Of a stretch of 64,000 bases of DNA, positions 1 to 13,500 are shown piece after piece. Origin of the DNA: Trematomus loennbergii. Lineage: Eukaryota; Chordata; Actinopteri; Perciformes; Nototheniidae. The stretch covers positions 15,917,248 to 15,981,247 of the forward strand of contig JAAOOA010000399.1 of NCBI GenBank assembly GCA_012861695.1, given 5' to 3'. The position numbers and the translations under genes were made by a program. Numbering within the stretch: the first letter of the stretch is position 1; each line of letters starts with the position of its first letter. The notes beneath the pieces are model-generated. The model ran no database searches, was not told the origin of the DNA, and saw nothing but the letters and a program-made list of their open reading frames with translations.

Positions 1-1453
1 ACACAGAGGAAACCTGTTAACACATGAATTGTAATTGCCTCTGTCACTCAGAATCATTCAAGAAAATTAGGGGTGATTGGGATTGTTACAAAGAAAGCTC
101 TCCATGAGGCCTTCAGGCCGTCATGTCAGCTTGACACTGCCGCAGCACTCACCCTCTTAGTTTTGCCACTTTTTTTGGAACTTATGCTTCCGTCATGTGA
201 GACGACTGAGGTGTTTAATCTGCGTTAGCCCAGGCATAGTCACCATGGCAACTGGGTCTGAGCAGCAAGTTTCACCCGAGGAGAAAAAGTGCCGTAGTTC
301 ACTTTGATGGAAGAGTCTAATTTTTTTTGTCCACAGACTATCCAATATTATTTGTCACCAGACAGCCTGTGACATCAATAAGGTCTGTCAGCAACTTTGT
401 CTTCAACATTCGCTGTTAATCCAACTTTTGTACTTGTAAATATTTCTACCATAATGTAATAATGGAACAGACATTACAGTATGTGTCATCTCATGCTTAA
501 ATATTTTATAGACAGTGAAATATTTCGTACGGTATTAAAGCTTGAGGTATGGCAGAGCCATTATTAAATCATAAAAAATTAAGCCATCCATATCCCTTGC
601 TCCTTGTTAGGCAGCAGGCTATGCACTATTTTAGGATCTTATGATTTATGCCATTTTAATAAAATGGTGGCTAGTAAAACTATAGAGCATATTGTGAATT
701 GCACAACAACATGGTTACAAAATAATTGCCTCATGGCTATTTTATAAGCACGTTTTATGTGTTTATTAGACAATACAATTCAGAAGAGGATTAGTTTATG
801 TCATCGGCCACGGGCCTAATTATAACAACTGAATTTGTATTTGTTATTGCACTGAGTTGGGGACATTGTAATGACATTGTTTTGTGCAACACCGTGGTAG
901 ATGTTGGTGTACTCTGGTGCTCTCTGACTATTTGTGATGTGTTATAATCTCTATAATCACTGATCAAAATGGGGGCCAAATTGTTCTTTTACTAATTTGG
1001 TCTTTACAGAATTAGCTGATGCATAAACTGTGTGCTTGTTGTTTTACATTAAGCCTGATTCTCATTATAAAAATCTCCAGAACAGACAATATACTGTAAG
1101 ATATAATATTGTATGCTCTGTTTTAATTAGTTTATAGTTTACCCGATGTTCTCTGTGGTTGTATAGCTGTCTGGCCTGATAGTATTAATGGGATGTAGAT
1201 AAATGTTGGCCAGTGGGTAACCAGGATGATGCTGGGAAAATTCCTAGGCCATTTGATATAAGAGCCACATAAACTTTGACAGTTAGCTGACGATGTTGGG
1301 TAAGACAGTCTTAAAAACTATTTATCTAACTTGAGCATCTTTCAGGCCAATTTTCTTTCCCAGGGAAACCTGCAGTTTATTTCTGCTCCTTTCATCTGAC
1401 ACATACAAACAGTTGTTTTTCATCTAACAGGTTCTTCTCTCCTGTTTCCTCAG
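1..1453. other. No gene seen; upstream intron or flank of ERC2
   Basis: AT-rich sequence with no coding segment matching a known family and no clear transposon ends. It is probably a 5' UTR intron of ERC2, because an acceptor sits at its right edge. Confidence 0.5.
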
Positions 1454-1589
1454 GTCTGACTTTGAAGTGTTCCACCCATTAAGGCATGACATAAAGTCAC
1501 TCATGTATGCTTCAGAGGGTCAGAGCAGTCTCACTTCAGCACGCTCCCGTTAAGGACCCTCTGGCGGCCACACCGCCGATTCACAGGAC
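1454..1589 (+). other. erc2: ERC2 5' UTR part of the first coding exon
   Basis: A pyrimidine-rich stretch ending in TTTCCTCAG at 1453 makes a good splice acceptor, so the first coding exon probably starts at 1454 with 136 nt of leader. Any upstream non-coding exon and the main promoter would lie in or before the first 1.4 kb and were not identified. Confidence 0.5.
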
Positions 1590-4500
1590 ATGTACGGCAG
1601 TGCCAGAGCTGTAGGCCATATAGAGAGCAGCCCTGCACGGTCCCCGCGCCTGCCAAGGTCCCCCAGACTGGGCCATCGGAGGGCCAACAGCGGGGGCGGG
1701 GGTGGTGCAGGGGGAAAGACGCTCTCCATGGAGAACATCCAGTCACTCAATGCTGCCTATGCTACTTCGGGGCCCATGTACCTGAGCGACCACGAGGGCT
1801 TGGGCTCCACTGCCACCTACCCGAAAGGCACTATGACTCTGGGACGCGCCACCAGCCGGGCCATGTACGGGGGCCGCGTCACAGCAATGGGCAGCAGTCC
1901 CAACATCGCCTCAGTGGGGCTGCCCCATGGCGACCTGCTGTCTTACAGTGACCTGGGCTCCCTCTCCATGCTGCAGCACCACCACCACCCACCAGGGGAT
2001 GCCCTCCGCACTGCTGAGGCAGGCGGTGCGGAGCAGTGGGGGGAGCTGCTGGAGTTTCAGGTCCAGCTCAGGGATATGCAGAGAGAGAATGAGCTGCTGC
2101 GTCGGGAGCTTGACCTGAAAGACAGCAAACTTGGATCATCCACCAACAGCATCAAAAGCTTCTGGAGTCCTGAGCTGAAGAAGGAGCGGATAATGAGGAA
2201 AGAAGAGGCCGCTCGCACATCGATCCTGAAAGAGCAGATGAGAATCACTCACGAAGAGAACCAGGTAAAACCAAACCTCTCAGCATTGTAATCCATCCAT
2301 TACTGCAGTCAATTTCTCTAGTCTGCTATTTCTCTATGGTCTTCTTTGATCTGTGTGTCTCTGCTTTCACATCTTCCACTCTGCAATAGACCACTGCCAT
2401 CCTCAGACCCAGAGTTCAGAGTATTATTGCGCGGGCGCGGGCGCTGTACAATAGCTGCCCACTGCTCCTAGTACTAGACTCCTGGTACTAGGATGGGTTA
2501 AAAGCAGAGAACAAATTTCACTGTGTGCTGTGTGCTCTGCATGTGTGACCATTAACGAGGGTTTCATCCCTCCCAATTCTTCTATTCTATTCTTCAGTCA
2601 TGTTTTTCAGTACTTGTGAAACCTTTCTGGAAAGAGTTATTTTGCGCACATACATATTTAAAGGTCCCATGTCCCATGTTGAGGTCTACTAGAATAGATT
2701 TAAATTGTTCAATTTTCCAAACTCAGATTGGTTTCTCATACAGCATCTCTGTATAGTATGTGTATTCACTCTCTGTCGTACACGCCTTGTTGGAGCTCCT
2801 ACCCGCAGCCTCCCCGCGTCCCGCCGTCTCAGGCTGAGAAATCTGCGGAGCTGCAGCTGAGAAAAGATTGAGTGTGTGTGACTAAATGTAGAAACTTATC
2901 AATATGCAGAAAAAGTTATTTATCTTTCATCACCTAATTGCCCTAGGAATATTTTTTTTTAATTCAAGTCAAAAATAAGTTTTGACAATAGAAAAAGTAG
3001 ATATAAAGCCAAATAACCTACTGCACTTGCATTCAATATGAGAAGACATTTATCTGTTCACAGGCCAGCTCTTGGTTTAATTTGAGATTTCAGCTACACA
3101 GAAAAGTGCACGACACACTGAGGTATTTGCTGTGCCTTGCTAGATTGAGTGTTTTTTTGTTTTTTAAGCAGTTCTGTGAGATGATGCAGCTGATTGTACG
3201 AAGTCTCAAGCAACGTTAAGTCTGAAATTTGCCAGCTGGCTGTCTTGTCCGTGCCAGTCTGTCTGCGATTCTGTCTGTCTGGGGTTGAGTGATGCAAAAC
3301 CCTGAGCAGCCAGCAGGCCACTCATCACTCAACACCGTCACTCCACCCTTCAAGGTCACAGCAGGACACCATTAGTGTGACCCTTAAATGAGACCTGCCT
3401 GTCTTTGTGCAGGACATATCTGCATGCGATTGTGTGTCCTAACATCCCCTTTTAAAACGGATCAATTGTGGCGCACCTGATTTGACTGGAGGTTAAAGAG
3501 CTGCAGTCTGCCAGCCCTGAAGCAGTGTCACGCTGCTGAAGGGAAGGATGTGGAGCGCTCTGCCTCTCAGTTTTACCTGCTGGTGGTCCCTAGAGGGGAG
3601 CCAGAGGTACTTTGATCCTTTTATATCTTTATGATTCATGTAAATGTATGGGGACAGTGTTCGGGTGTAGAATGTGCCTGTTCAAGCTTAACCAGCTCTG
3701 CCACTGACAAGTCCAAGCCATTCATCATGCCACTTATTCCTTGTGTTCAGTGTGATTAAATACTCGGCGGGAATCCTTGTATATTTTAGCTTGGCTTCAT
3801 ACACTGTAGGAGCTGAATGTGTCCGACAGAAGAAAGCCGTATAGCGTTGGCTTTCATGTCTTTTGTACTCGATACAAAGCGAGAACTCTTTTTATTGTAT
3901 TTTATGCTCAGCCTTGTCCATCACTGTTTGCTCTGACTCTGTCTGCATTGAATTATATTTATATTCCTCCTGGCTGGGTTCATTAATGAAGTATGCCAGC
4001 TAATAAAAGGCAGATGTGCCTTGTTACTATAATTGGTATTTTTTCTATCTTGAATAGATAGGCTGTGAGGCGTCCTTACGTAAGTGTATACTTACGGTGG
4101 GATGGTTTGAGAGGCTGATTGAGGAGCAAATTGCCTCATTAATAATGGAGTAATTTCAGGCCAATCATTACATCCATCTTCTAGCAGCCTTTACAATTGC
4201 ATCAGGTGCCTTAGGCCTCGATTAGCTTGAGTAAATGCAGTGCATCATTTATTTTGTTAAAAAAATAAGATCTGGGGATATGTGCATCTTTTTACAACAT
4301 CTTAGAAAAAAGAAAGCCGCTCGGGCATTAGTTTATCTTTCATCTGTTTCATTGGAGCACAAACTGAACTGTCAGTGAAATACCAACCGTAGCCTTCAGA
4401 GCTTTAAAAACGACAGTCGATCGTCAAGACTGGAGGTAACTAGCCCGGGACGCATTTTTTATGTACTATGCTACTGGCTCAGGCTATACCGTTAATCTAT

Positions 4501-7500
4501 TTGACTTGAATTCAGCAGAATGTTTTGTCATGCTGAAGCTGGACAAAATCTGCTGGAGGGAAGTCTGTGAGCTACATGTAGAGCGGACTGAGTCATGACC
4601 ACTGCTGCTCAGCCACCCAGTCAGCCCTATTCAACACATAAGCCCCAAAATGGAGGCTGAGCTTCCTCTCATCACACTGCCTTTGCTATGCAAGGATACT
4701 TGCCTCTATGGCATGACATGTTTTTATTTAATCTTTACTCTGTACTGCCGAATGTTACATCTCACAGTGCTATAAAGGGGGAATATTTGTTCAGGAGGGG
4801 ACTGTTGTGTCTCAGTAAAGTATAGGGTGTTGGGTCTCTTACACGTCCAATACATTACTTCTGTAGTGTTAATGTGGACAGTGATGTTTGAATTCATGAT
4901 CACAGCTTTCTCCCCTTTGTAGTCGTGCCAGCTGCTAATGTGTGGTGTTTAGTCATCACCACCCGTCTGTCTCTTGTGTGGGAGAGGTAAAGTCACATTT
5001 AGTCGTTGGCACACGTGATTCATATGCGGTGAAGCAGGTGTGCACCCCACACAGTATGTTGAGTTAAAGCGAGAACCTTATGGTCATGCAATGGACAGTT
5101 TTGACTGCTTTGGCTATTTTGAAAACCAAACAATGAAAATATATATTAATACATTGTGGTTTTAAAAAAAAAACTTTCTTTATTTGGATATGAAGATGTT
5201 CCTTAAATTCACCCAAGAAGCATGAATTTGCATATTTAAAGGTACCGTTTCAGACAACTTAAATTAATTTAAGAAATCAATAAAGGACGTTTTATGATTA
5301 TTATTGTTTTTAAATAGTATTGTATTTAGATCTAGTTGGTGGCAAACGATCTTTCAGGAGTCACATACTGTACACATGATGAGTAAAGGTCATGACATTG
5401 TGAGCTCAAGTTGACTCAGGGAGTATCATGTGAACATTTAAAAAGCTCATCGGTTTTTCCTGTGGTAACCATCCCCCTCGGTGAGCATGTAAGATGGCTG
5501 CTGCTTAAGCCAGAGGAAATAAGGTAATGAAATAAGGTAATGAAATAAGGAGTCTCAACTATTACAGCAGGAAAACATGTACAGTGTGAAAGAACACTCC
5601 CCATTAATTGTGAGGTTCCTTTGGGAGTTTTTTCCACGTTTACTTAGTGTCTCATGCTGTACACATTATGATGCGCCCTGAGACACATTTGTGATATTGG
5701 GCTTTACAAAACAAATCTGATTGAATTTGATTGATTAAGATGGGAGTGGAGAATGAAGGAACAAAGCTAAAGGGATAGGATGTTTTACATTCTGCTTGTG
5801 TCTTGTTCTTCGGAAGAGCACGTCTTTAGATTAGACCTGTGCAGTGCTAACAGTGCAAAAATGTCCATCTTACACGAAAAGCGAGAATGCAATAAAGATG
5901 TGTTCTTCTTTGAAAGGAGGCCAGGTGATTCATGAAAAAGAGAATTAGACAAGACGGTGAATCCACAGTTTTTACAGGCTGCTGTGGCTCAGGAGGTAGT
6001 CCACTCATGGTTATGAACTTATCCAGGGTTGGCAGTTTGATTCCTGTCATCTCATGCCCACATGTCAGCTTGTCAAGTCTAGTTTTTGAAAATAATTTTG
6101 AATGACAATACTTGTGCTATTTGAAAGGCGTTAATTTGTTGACATTGCTGTTGAAGAGTCAGCCTTTTCATCTATCTGAATAGTTTATTTACTACCTGCC
6201 CTGAAAGGCTGTCTACAGACTCTCACTGACTTCACTTCATCATTACACAGAGGCTGTGTATCATTGAGCATTTTGCATCAGTTTAAAGTGAAAGATTTAA
6301 GACATAGTATTAAATCAAATAGCTGTCATTACTAGAACATAGGTTAGATCCTTGTATAGGTGATCATATACAATTTAGATATATTATTATTTAGGTATAT
6401 ATTCTATGACCCTGTTGGGTTCTTGATTAAAATGTTTCCCTTTTTCATATGATATATTTTTCTTCCTAGTCGAAATCTGCAAATACTTTGCAGGCACTCT
6501 CTAAATTATACATTTGAATGTGCGCTTATTATTACACTTCAAAGTGACTCTCAGTAAATGAAAAGGACATTGTTTGGCTTTATAAAACTGAACTATATTT
6601 CATTGTCACAGTTGGCTGTTCTGTTTTATGAGGGGAACTCCTAGTATCTGCTCAGGCGCATCCTATACTGTTTAGCTGACAAACAGGAATATAAATAAAC
6701 CATATTAAATAGCGCCATGCACCTTGGAAAAACACTTATTGCTTTACAGTTCTGTAAGTACTGTAAAGAAAATATAATTTACAATTCAGCTTCACTCCTG
6801 TTTGCTGTTCCAACTCAGATTTCTGCATTAACGCTGATTTCTACCTTTCTTTTGCTGAGTGGAGATGAATAAATGCCTGGTCTGCTGGCATGGTGGGTGT
6901 AATTGTATATTGTCAGACGTCACGACATACAACACAGAGATTAGGGATGTAGTGAGCAGTAGGATGCTCTGACTCAGCACTTTGGAGCTGTCCATCTGTC
7001 AGATGCAAACGCCCAATCTCTCTTAACACACACATATATGCAGTATACTTTAGCAGATATAGCTGTTCGTGCCTGCATGCCACCTGTAAAATAATTTGAA
7101 TATCATCAGCTTTGAGTATCAATCTATGCACAGAGTAGCTTTTATGTTAATGTCCAACTCTTCGGCCCTGACTGAAATATTTTCAAAACCATTGGATGAA
7201 TTGGAAGGAAATTGAGTCTGGATATTTGTAATCCCCAAAGGGTTAAGCTTCTGCCTTTGGTGATTCCCAAACTTATCCTCTGGTGCAACTAGTATACATT
7301 TTTCAGAAAGTTTTGCAAAGACATGGTGCTAACAAAATGTATGCCAATGAAATTGCTGACCCCCCGACTTTCCCTCTAGCTCCACAATGAGTCGGACATT
7401 TGTGGTTTTAAGGGAATTGCATCATCAACTATTAGATGGATTCTAATGAAATTGTAAGCGGACACTCATGTTCCCTCCGGGATCAATTATTGTATTTTGA

Positions 7501-10500
7501 ATGATCCCCAAACTGTTTTTATCTGCTCCCATCATCAGGTCAAATTTCTCATTTGTACAATATTTGTTTTATGATCTACAAAACTAATAACGTGTCTTAG
7601 CCAAAGTTCAAGTTAATTGTTAGGATGCAACCAGCTAAGATTGTCAACATAAAGACCGTAAACCTTATATCTGCCATACAATAACCGCTACCTGTAGAGT
7701 CTTTGACTTAAGGTTTTTTGGGGGAAATATTAAGTATAATACTACATGTTTAATCAACCAACACTTTAACACATAGCTTTGGCATCTTGACAGAGTTTTT
7801 AGGTGAAATTTGACAAAATTCAATAGTCGATGGGCTCTCAGAAGGATTTTGTGTCTCTGCACAAAAGGATTTATGACAGGCAGTTACCCCTGGCTGCCCC
7901 GGTGTCAGTCAGAGAGAAGAGCACTGTAGCTCAACATCTCTCCAGGACTCCAGAAACCTCTGGAAGATTTGTTTGCAGGATGTGCAGCAGAAGATGACTG
8001 ACTCACAGGAGCTAGAACAGTTCTGCTGCAGATGTCAGGGGGAACGGCCATACATTCATTTAAACCCACAGTTTGAAAAACATTGATTCCCTGGGCCGCC
8101 TTCTGCTGTTCAGTTCAACACAGCAGGTTATTGATCAGGGAGAACAGAGTAGGGTAGAGGAAGCAGGCCAGGTCAGATTAAAGAGAGAGAACATGTTTTG
8201 TTTTAAGAGTTTGCATTTGACTCACTTTCACTGTTTGATAGTAATTACTTTGTATAAGCAGTGTAGCAGCAGGCCAATATTTACAGGGACTTAGGGAGCA
8301 TGTTAATTTTATTTTATGAGGAAAATAACTGTTGTATTGAAGGGTTTTTTGTCAGGGAAAATAAGTTTTGGACAGTGTATGGATCCATTCATTGTTATAC
8401 ATTATATTTACAAGATGTAACAGGAATGTTGGCATGTGACAGCATAATAATAAGTAAGGCTATACTCGGTATGAAATTCAGAATTTGAGATGTACTAGGT
8501 AGGTGGTTTCTGTCGCTGGATTTAACGTCACTGACTTCCATAAGTATGTCCAAAACTGTTAAAGATGGCAGCAGCCCTGCAGTCAGCTGAAACCTTTATC
8601 AACTCCTTCTGCTAACACAAACACTGCCCCCCAATGGTCGGAAGAGCACATGTTTCACACAAGTAGTGGAGAAGTAATATACTGACAATAAATTAGTCAA
8701 TGTAGACTGATAAATGTTTCAGCTCCTCAACAAATACAATTAAACACTAATATATTGTCTCATCTTTATCTTATCAAGACAAAACCCTTACTTACAGTGC
8801 TAAAAATACTTCTAATATTACTACTACAGCACTAACTACTTCTACTACTACTGCTGCTGCTGCTTCGACTATACTAGCACTGTTAATATTTGACTACATA
8901 CTGTATGTTATGTGGAGGCTGTTGATAGATGAATAAAATCAAACCAAAACAAATGTTTTAAGTCAATGTTACTAGAAATAATTGTTAACAATATTAGACC
9001 AGTGAATACATCTAAGATAAGTCAATGTTAGATCATGCTCGTTGCTCAGAACCATTTTTACAGCCATTTCAAAACTACTCTTCATCTCTTTCCAGAAAGG
9101 TTGTCATTCAATACATTTCTCATTGTGAGTATGATAATATTCTGATTCAGGGCTGGAGCTGATAACCGAGCAGCTGCGTTGCGTGTCTCTCATTTTAAAT
9201 CTCTGGCTGTTTTGTGTTTATCATCCGTTTCTTTGTTATCATGCTCTGACGCTCTGTTTTTACCATACATGTGTTTTTCTATTCATTCTGCCCATGCTCT
9301 GCAGATGCTGGATGTCAGGAGAAACAAGGTTTGTCCCTATGTTTGCACCACGAGTTGTGTGCACAACATAGAGTCACCTTCAGTGTGCCGTGTATTTTCA
9401 GACACCTGACAAGCCCTTTGCATCATTACAACCTCTCCTATGAACCTCAAAAAGGAAGTGAAATCTTTACAGCAGCTCACACCCCATCCTTTTCCTGTGA
9501 ACCCTCATGTGTTACCCTATTAACACTGTGAAATGATAAAAGTGACTGTTTGTTGAATTGTGTCAATCCAAACGTGTCTGGTGGTCGATCCCCCTGTAGT
9601 AACACAAACCCTACAAGCCCAGACTGCCTGTAAAGTGGGTTTGTTTGTGGTGTAAGAATCTGTTTCCTCTCCTCTAAATCCTGATTGAGCCATTTTGTGG
9701 ACATAGATTGGATCTCTCTGGAGATATCTGCTGGAGGAAAATGTTAACAGGAGAGACCAAGCCTGAGGAAATCTGTGACAGAAACGAGGCCATAACACTC
9801 CTCCCCTAAATCTACAAAAATACCCCTGCACACAAAGAAATATAGTAGGCTTAATAGATAATAATAATTAATTTGATTCTGGACATGTACATTGTTCTTC
9901 ACAAACAAGAATGCATGTAATCAACACATTACAGTGCCGTCTCTACAGTGCAATGATACAGTATCACATGATACTAATGGAAATGAGCTATTAGCTCAAA
10001 TCTGGCATAATTCATCTCTTCTCTTTTTTCTGAGATTAATGTATTTGTATGCATGGTCTTTATTGAAATAAATACATAATAATAATAATTATAACAGTGT
10101 CCAGTAACGTTAAAAGGTCATAGTGAAATTGAAGATAAAAATAATGAAATTGCTCATAGACCTCTTTTCACTATAATTGGATGTGAGAGGTTTGAAACAT
10201 TATTTGTATCCTCTTCTCTCTGCACTGCAGGGAAGCATCCGGGTTGTCTTTTACTCAGATTAGCACAATAACAACCCTTATTAGTTCTGCTCACATGTAA
10301 ACAAATTGAGCAATCTTCACTTGTGAAAAGAATAGGGAATTAATAACTTTATTGTCATGCACATAGATTAAAGAAAAAATACATAATAATTGTCCTTAAA
10401 TAGGCCGTATTGTATTTTGACAATATCACTTGTTTGCAGTCTATTTGCTTCGAATGATTGGAAAGTGATATGTTCCCCCCTTTCCAACCAGCTGAAGCAT

Positions 10501-13500
10501 TATTCCTCGGAACAATGTGCAACTGCATTAAAGAAGTGTATTTAAATGTGCTTACCCTCATGTGTGTTGCCATGAAAAACGTTGCATTGTGGTAACATCT
10601 AATATTAATTTCAATAATTGTAAAGTCTCTCTTCCAGCACCTCCAGATGACTATCCAGGCTCTGCAGGATGAGCTGCGCACACAGAGAGACTTGAACCAC
10701 TTGCTTCAACAGGAGGGTGGGAACCGCTCAGACCATTTCTCCAGCATCGAGCTTACGGAGGAGAACTTCCGCCGTCTGCAGGCCGAACACGACAGGCAGG
10801 CCAAGGAGCTCTTCTTGCTGCGGAAGACCCTTGAGGAGATGGAGCTGAGGATCGAGACCCAGAAGCAGACGCTGGGTGCCAGGGACGAGTCCATAAAGAA
10901 GCTGCTGGAGATGCTGCAGAGCAAAGGGCTGCCACCGGGGCCCGGGAGGGTGTCCGAGGACGAGGAGCAGGAGAGAGCCAGGCGCATTGCTGAGGCAGAG
11001 GCCCAGCTCGGACACCTGGAGGTTATTCTGGATCAAAAGGACAAGGAGAACATCCATCTACGAGAGGTACTCTATGACCAGGTTCAGTTCATATTAATAT
11101 ATGGGGGTAACTGTATAAGACTGAACACTAACTGTTTTCACTTTTCATCACTAGAGGGCAGTGTCGATTTAATATGCTTTATTCTGCAGCTCATATTGTA
11201 GCATATTGGTTATGTAACGTAAACACTTTACATGTGTAATGTGCCTTTATATGAATTTAGTAGTGTTTTTTCCCTTAAGTCAATTTTAGTCATATAATCG
11301 TGCTTTCTGTTGCGTTAACACTAGATTCTGCTGTAATTGTGCCACATAATAATGCATCTTTTCTAAAAGGAACTGCACAGAAGAAATCAGCTGCACCAGG
11401 ATCCAGGCAAAACCAAGGCCCTGCAGACCATCATAGAGATGAAAGTAAGAACCAGACGCACAATATACAGCCAGGATATTACCCACTACAGCAGTCCCCA
11501 TTGAAATTGTCCATTGAAGTGTTCTTTAGAATAGTGGAGTAACTACTACTAACTATCTGACAGTTTACAGACTTCAAACAAGCTAATAATTGACAGTCTG
11601 TCTAGAACCAGATGTTAAAATACAGATGTTGTGTTTGAGTCACTAGCATTAACAGGCCTTGTATTATGTAAGCTGCTGTATGACTTAACAGGCCTGTGTG
11701 TTCTGCTGAATCTTCTGTTGTTATTGTGAAGATCAGCAGCTGAGTCAATAATGAACACACTCTCACACACAGACATGCACAGACTGTGTTTCTGTTCACA
11801 AAGCAGTTGTGTAAACATCAACTAGAATCAATATTACTGTTCAATATTACAGCTGTCGTCCCTGCCGAAGAGATGCAGCAGCTGGTCATGGCAACCGACA
11901 TTTCTAAAATGAACTCTTCAATATCAGAGACTGCAGGTCCAACAATTCAGCCTGATTATATTTAGTTTGGCATTGTGAAATTTGCAGTGCTTCAAACTAT
12001 TTCACACGCACACAATCTTTTTTTGAAAACACTAAAATTGCCTAACTGAATTATTAAGCAAAACGGTATCAAATGATGCACATATTTGGATTTTTAAAAT
12101 TATATTTAAGCTGGTTGTGCAGTACTAATAATGTATGAATGCATCTTCTTGGATTTGAATACTTATCTTCAAATATGACAGTGAAACAAGGAGAGAAAAA
12201 AATATGTATATAATGTTTAATGTAACTTTAACAAGGTTAAGGGACACTTAAATACTCGGACAAGCATTCATATTACATTAGAACATATTCAAGAAGAAAG
12301 ACAGTTGAGAGACCCCACCCATCATCAAGTATAATTTTCTTTAGCCTTTAGATCAAGCAAATTACATTTCACATACACACTACATTTGAATACATACAAA
12401 AATCTGATTCAGTTGTAATCAATATGTTATATAAAAATGCTTATTCAGATCAACAAGTGTTGTATGGCTGTACTCTCCGGCAGCCTCACTGCAGAGGCCT
12501 GACATCACTTCCTCAAAAATAAATCATGACATCATCGCTGAGCTGACACAGCCCCTCTCTCTCGGCTGGGTCGGCACTGTGCAGGCCTCAGCCTTCCCCC
12601 GATGCGGTCATGTGACATCTGTGCTCTGGGATACTGTTGATTTGCATACAGAGCGAGGGAAGACCCGCCTCCTCCCCCCTGTGCTGTGCAGGAAGACCCT
12701 GCATCTCTCCCCTCTCCTCCACTCCCTCTGCTGTGTGGATGCTGATGCTGAGGCACGAATAATCCCTCCCCGTCTACCCTACATCCCTCCCGCCCTCTCC
12801 TGCTCACTCACCAGAGACAGTGCACAGTATATAGCCTGCCTGCTGCTACCATGGAAACAGGTGTGGTTGTTTATGACAGCGAGAGGCCAGTTTGCAGGGA
12901 GATAGATGGAAAGAGGCAGGGGAAGAGAGATAAAGAGTAAGATTTACTGACCAGGTCGATGTACCAGTGATTACATGTGGATGGAATAAATTCCCCCTCC
13001 TTTGAAGGTACGCCGTCTTATATCTATTGCAGCAATGTTAGTTCATTGATGTTCGTCTCGTAACACGAACACTGAGGTGAGATGCAGCGGCAGGGCGTCT
13101 GTCAATCATCATTCCGACACAGTTCCAATGTTCCTCTGCAGCGGGACTGACCCTGCTTACGGCCACAGGTTCATGAGTTCAGAGCCACTAGGAGGAGAGG
13201 AGGAGAGACACAAAAAGAGAGAAAGACAGGAAGGAACAAGGTTGCTCTATGCTCTGCTGGAGAGGTTGATGGACCATGGCTAATCTTAAAGACGTTGTAT
13301 TATTTATTTAAAAAGCCGTGAAGCTAAAGCTGCACTCACAGTCGCAGTCCAGAGCCTGGATTCAGCATCGATCTGCAAGCAACTACGGCAAAAGCTACGC
13401 CTTGTTACTTTCTTCCTCTCCCTCTGCTCGTTTCTCGTCGTCCTGGGCTAATCTCTCCATGCTGGATGTCTGCTCAATATTTCCTAATGGTGATTAATCC

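Larger units (their letters stand above)
2265..10637 (+). other. Long first coding-region intron of ERC2
   Basis: Bounded by the donor CAG/GTAAAA at 2265 and the acceptor CTTCCAG at 10637. No coding exon was recognised. It contains a LINE-tail-like fragment near 5.67-5.74 kb and a repeat-free block near 3.9-4.3 kb that may be a conserved non-coding element. The rest is AT-rich unique-looking sequence. Confidence 0.6.

Noticed and set aside
10706..11057. Minus-strand ORFs of about 60-109 aa opposite ERC2 exon 10638-11066
   Set aside because: The plus-strand frame is near identical to vertebrate ERC2; the antisense frames are low-complexity shadows.
12532..12905. ORFs of 91-108 aa on both strands in the GC-rich ERC2 block
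   Set aside because: No recognisable protein; ORF length is expected in GC-rich DNA with few stops.
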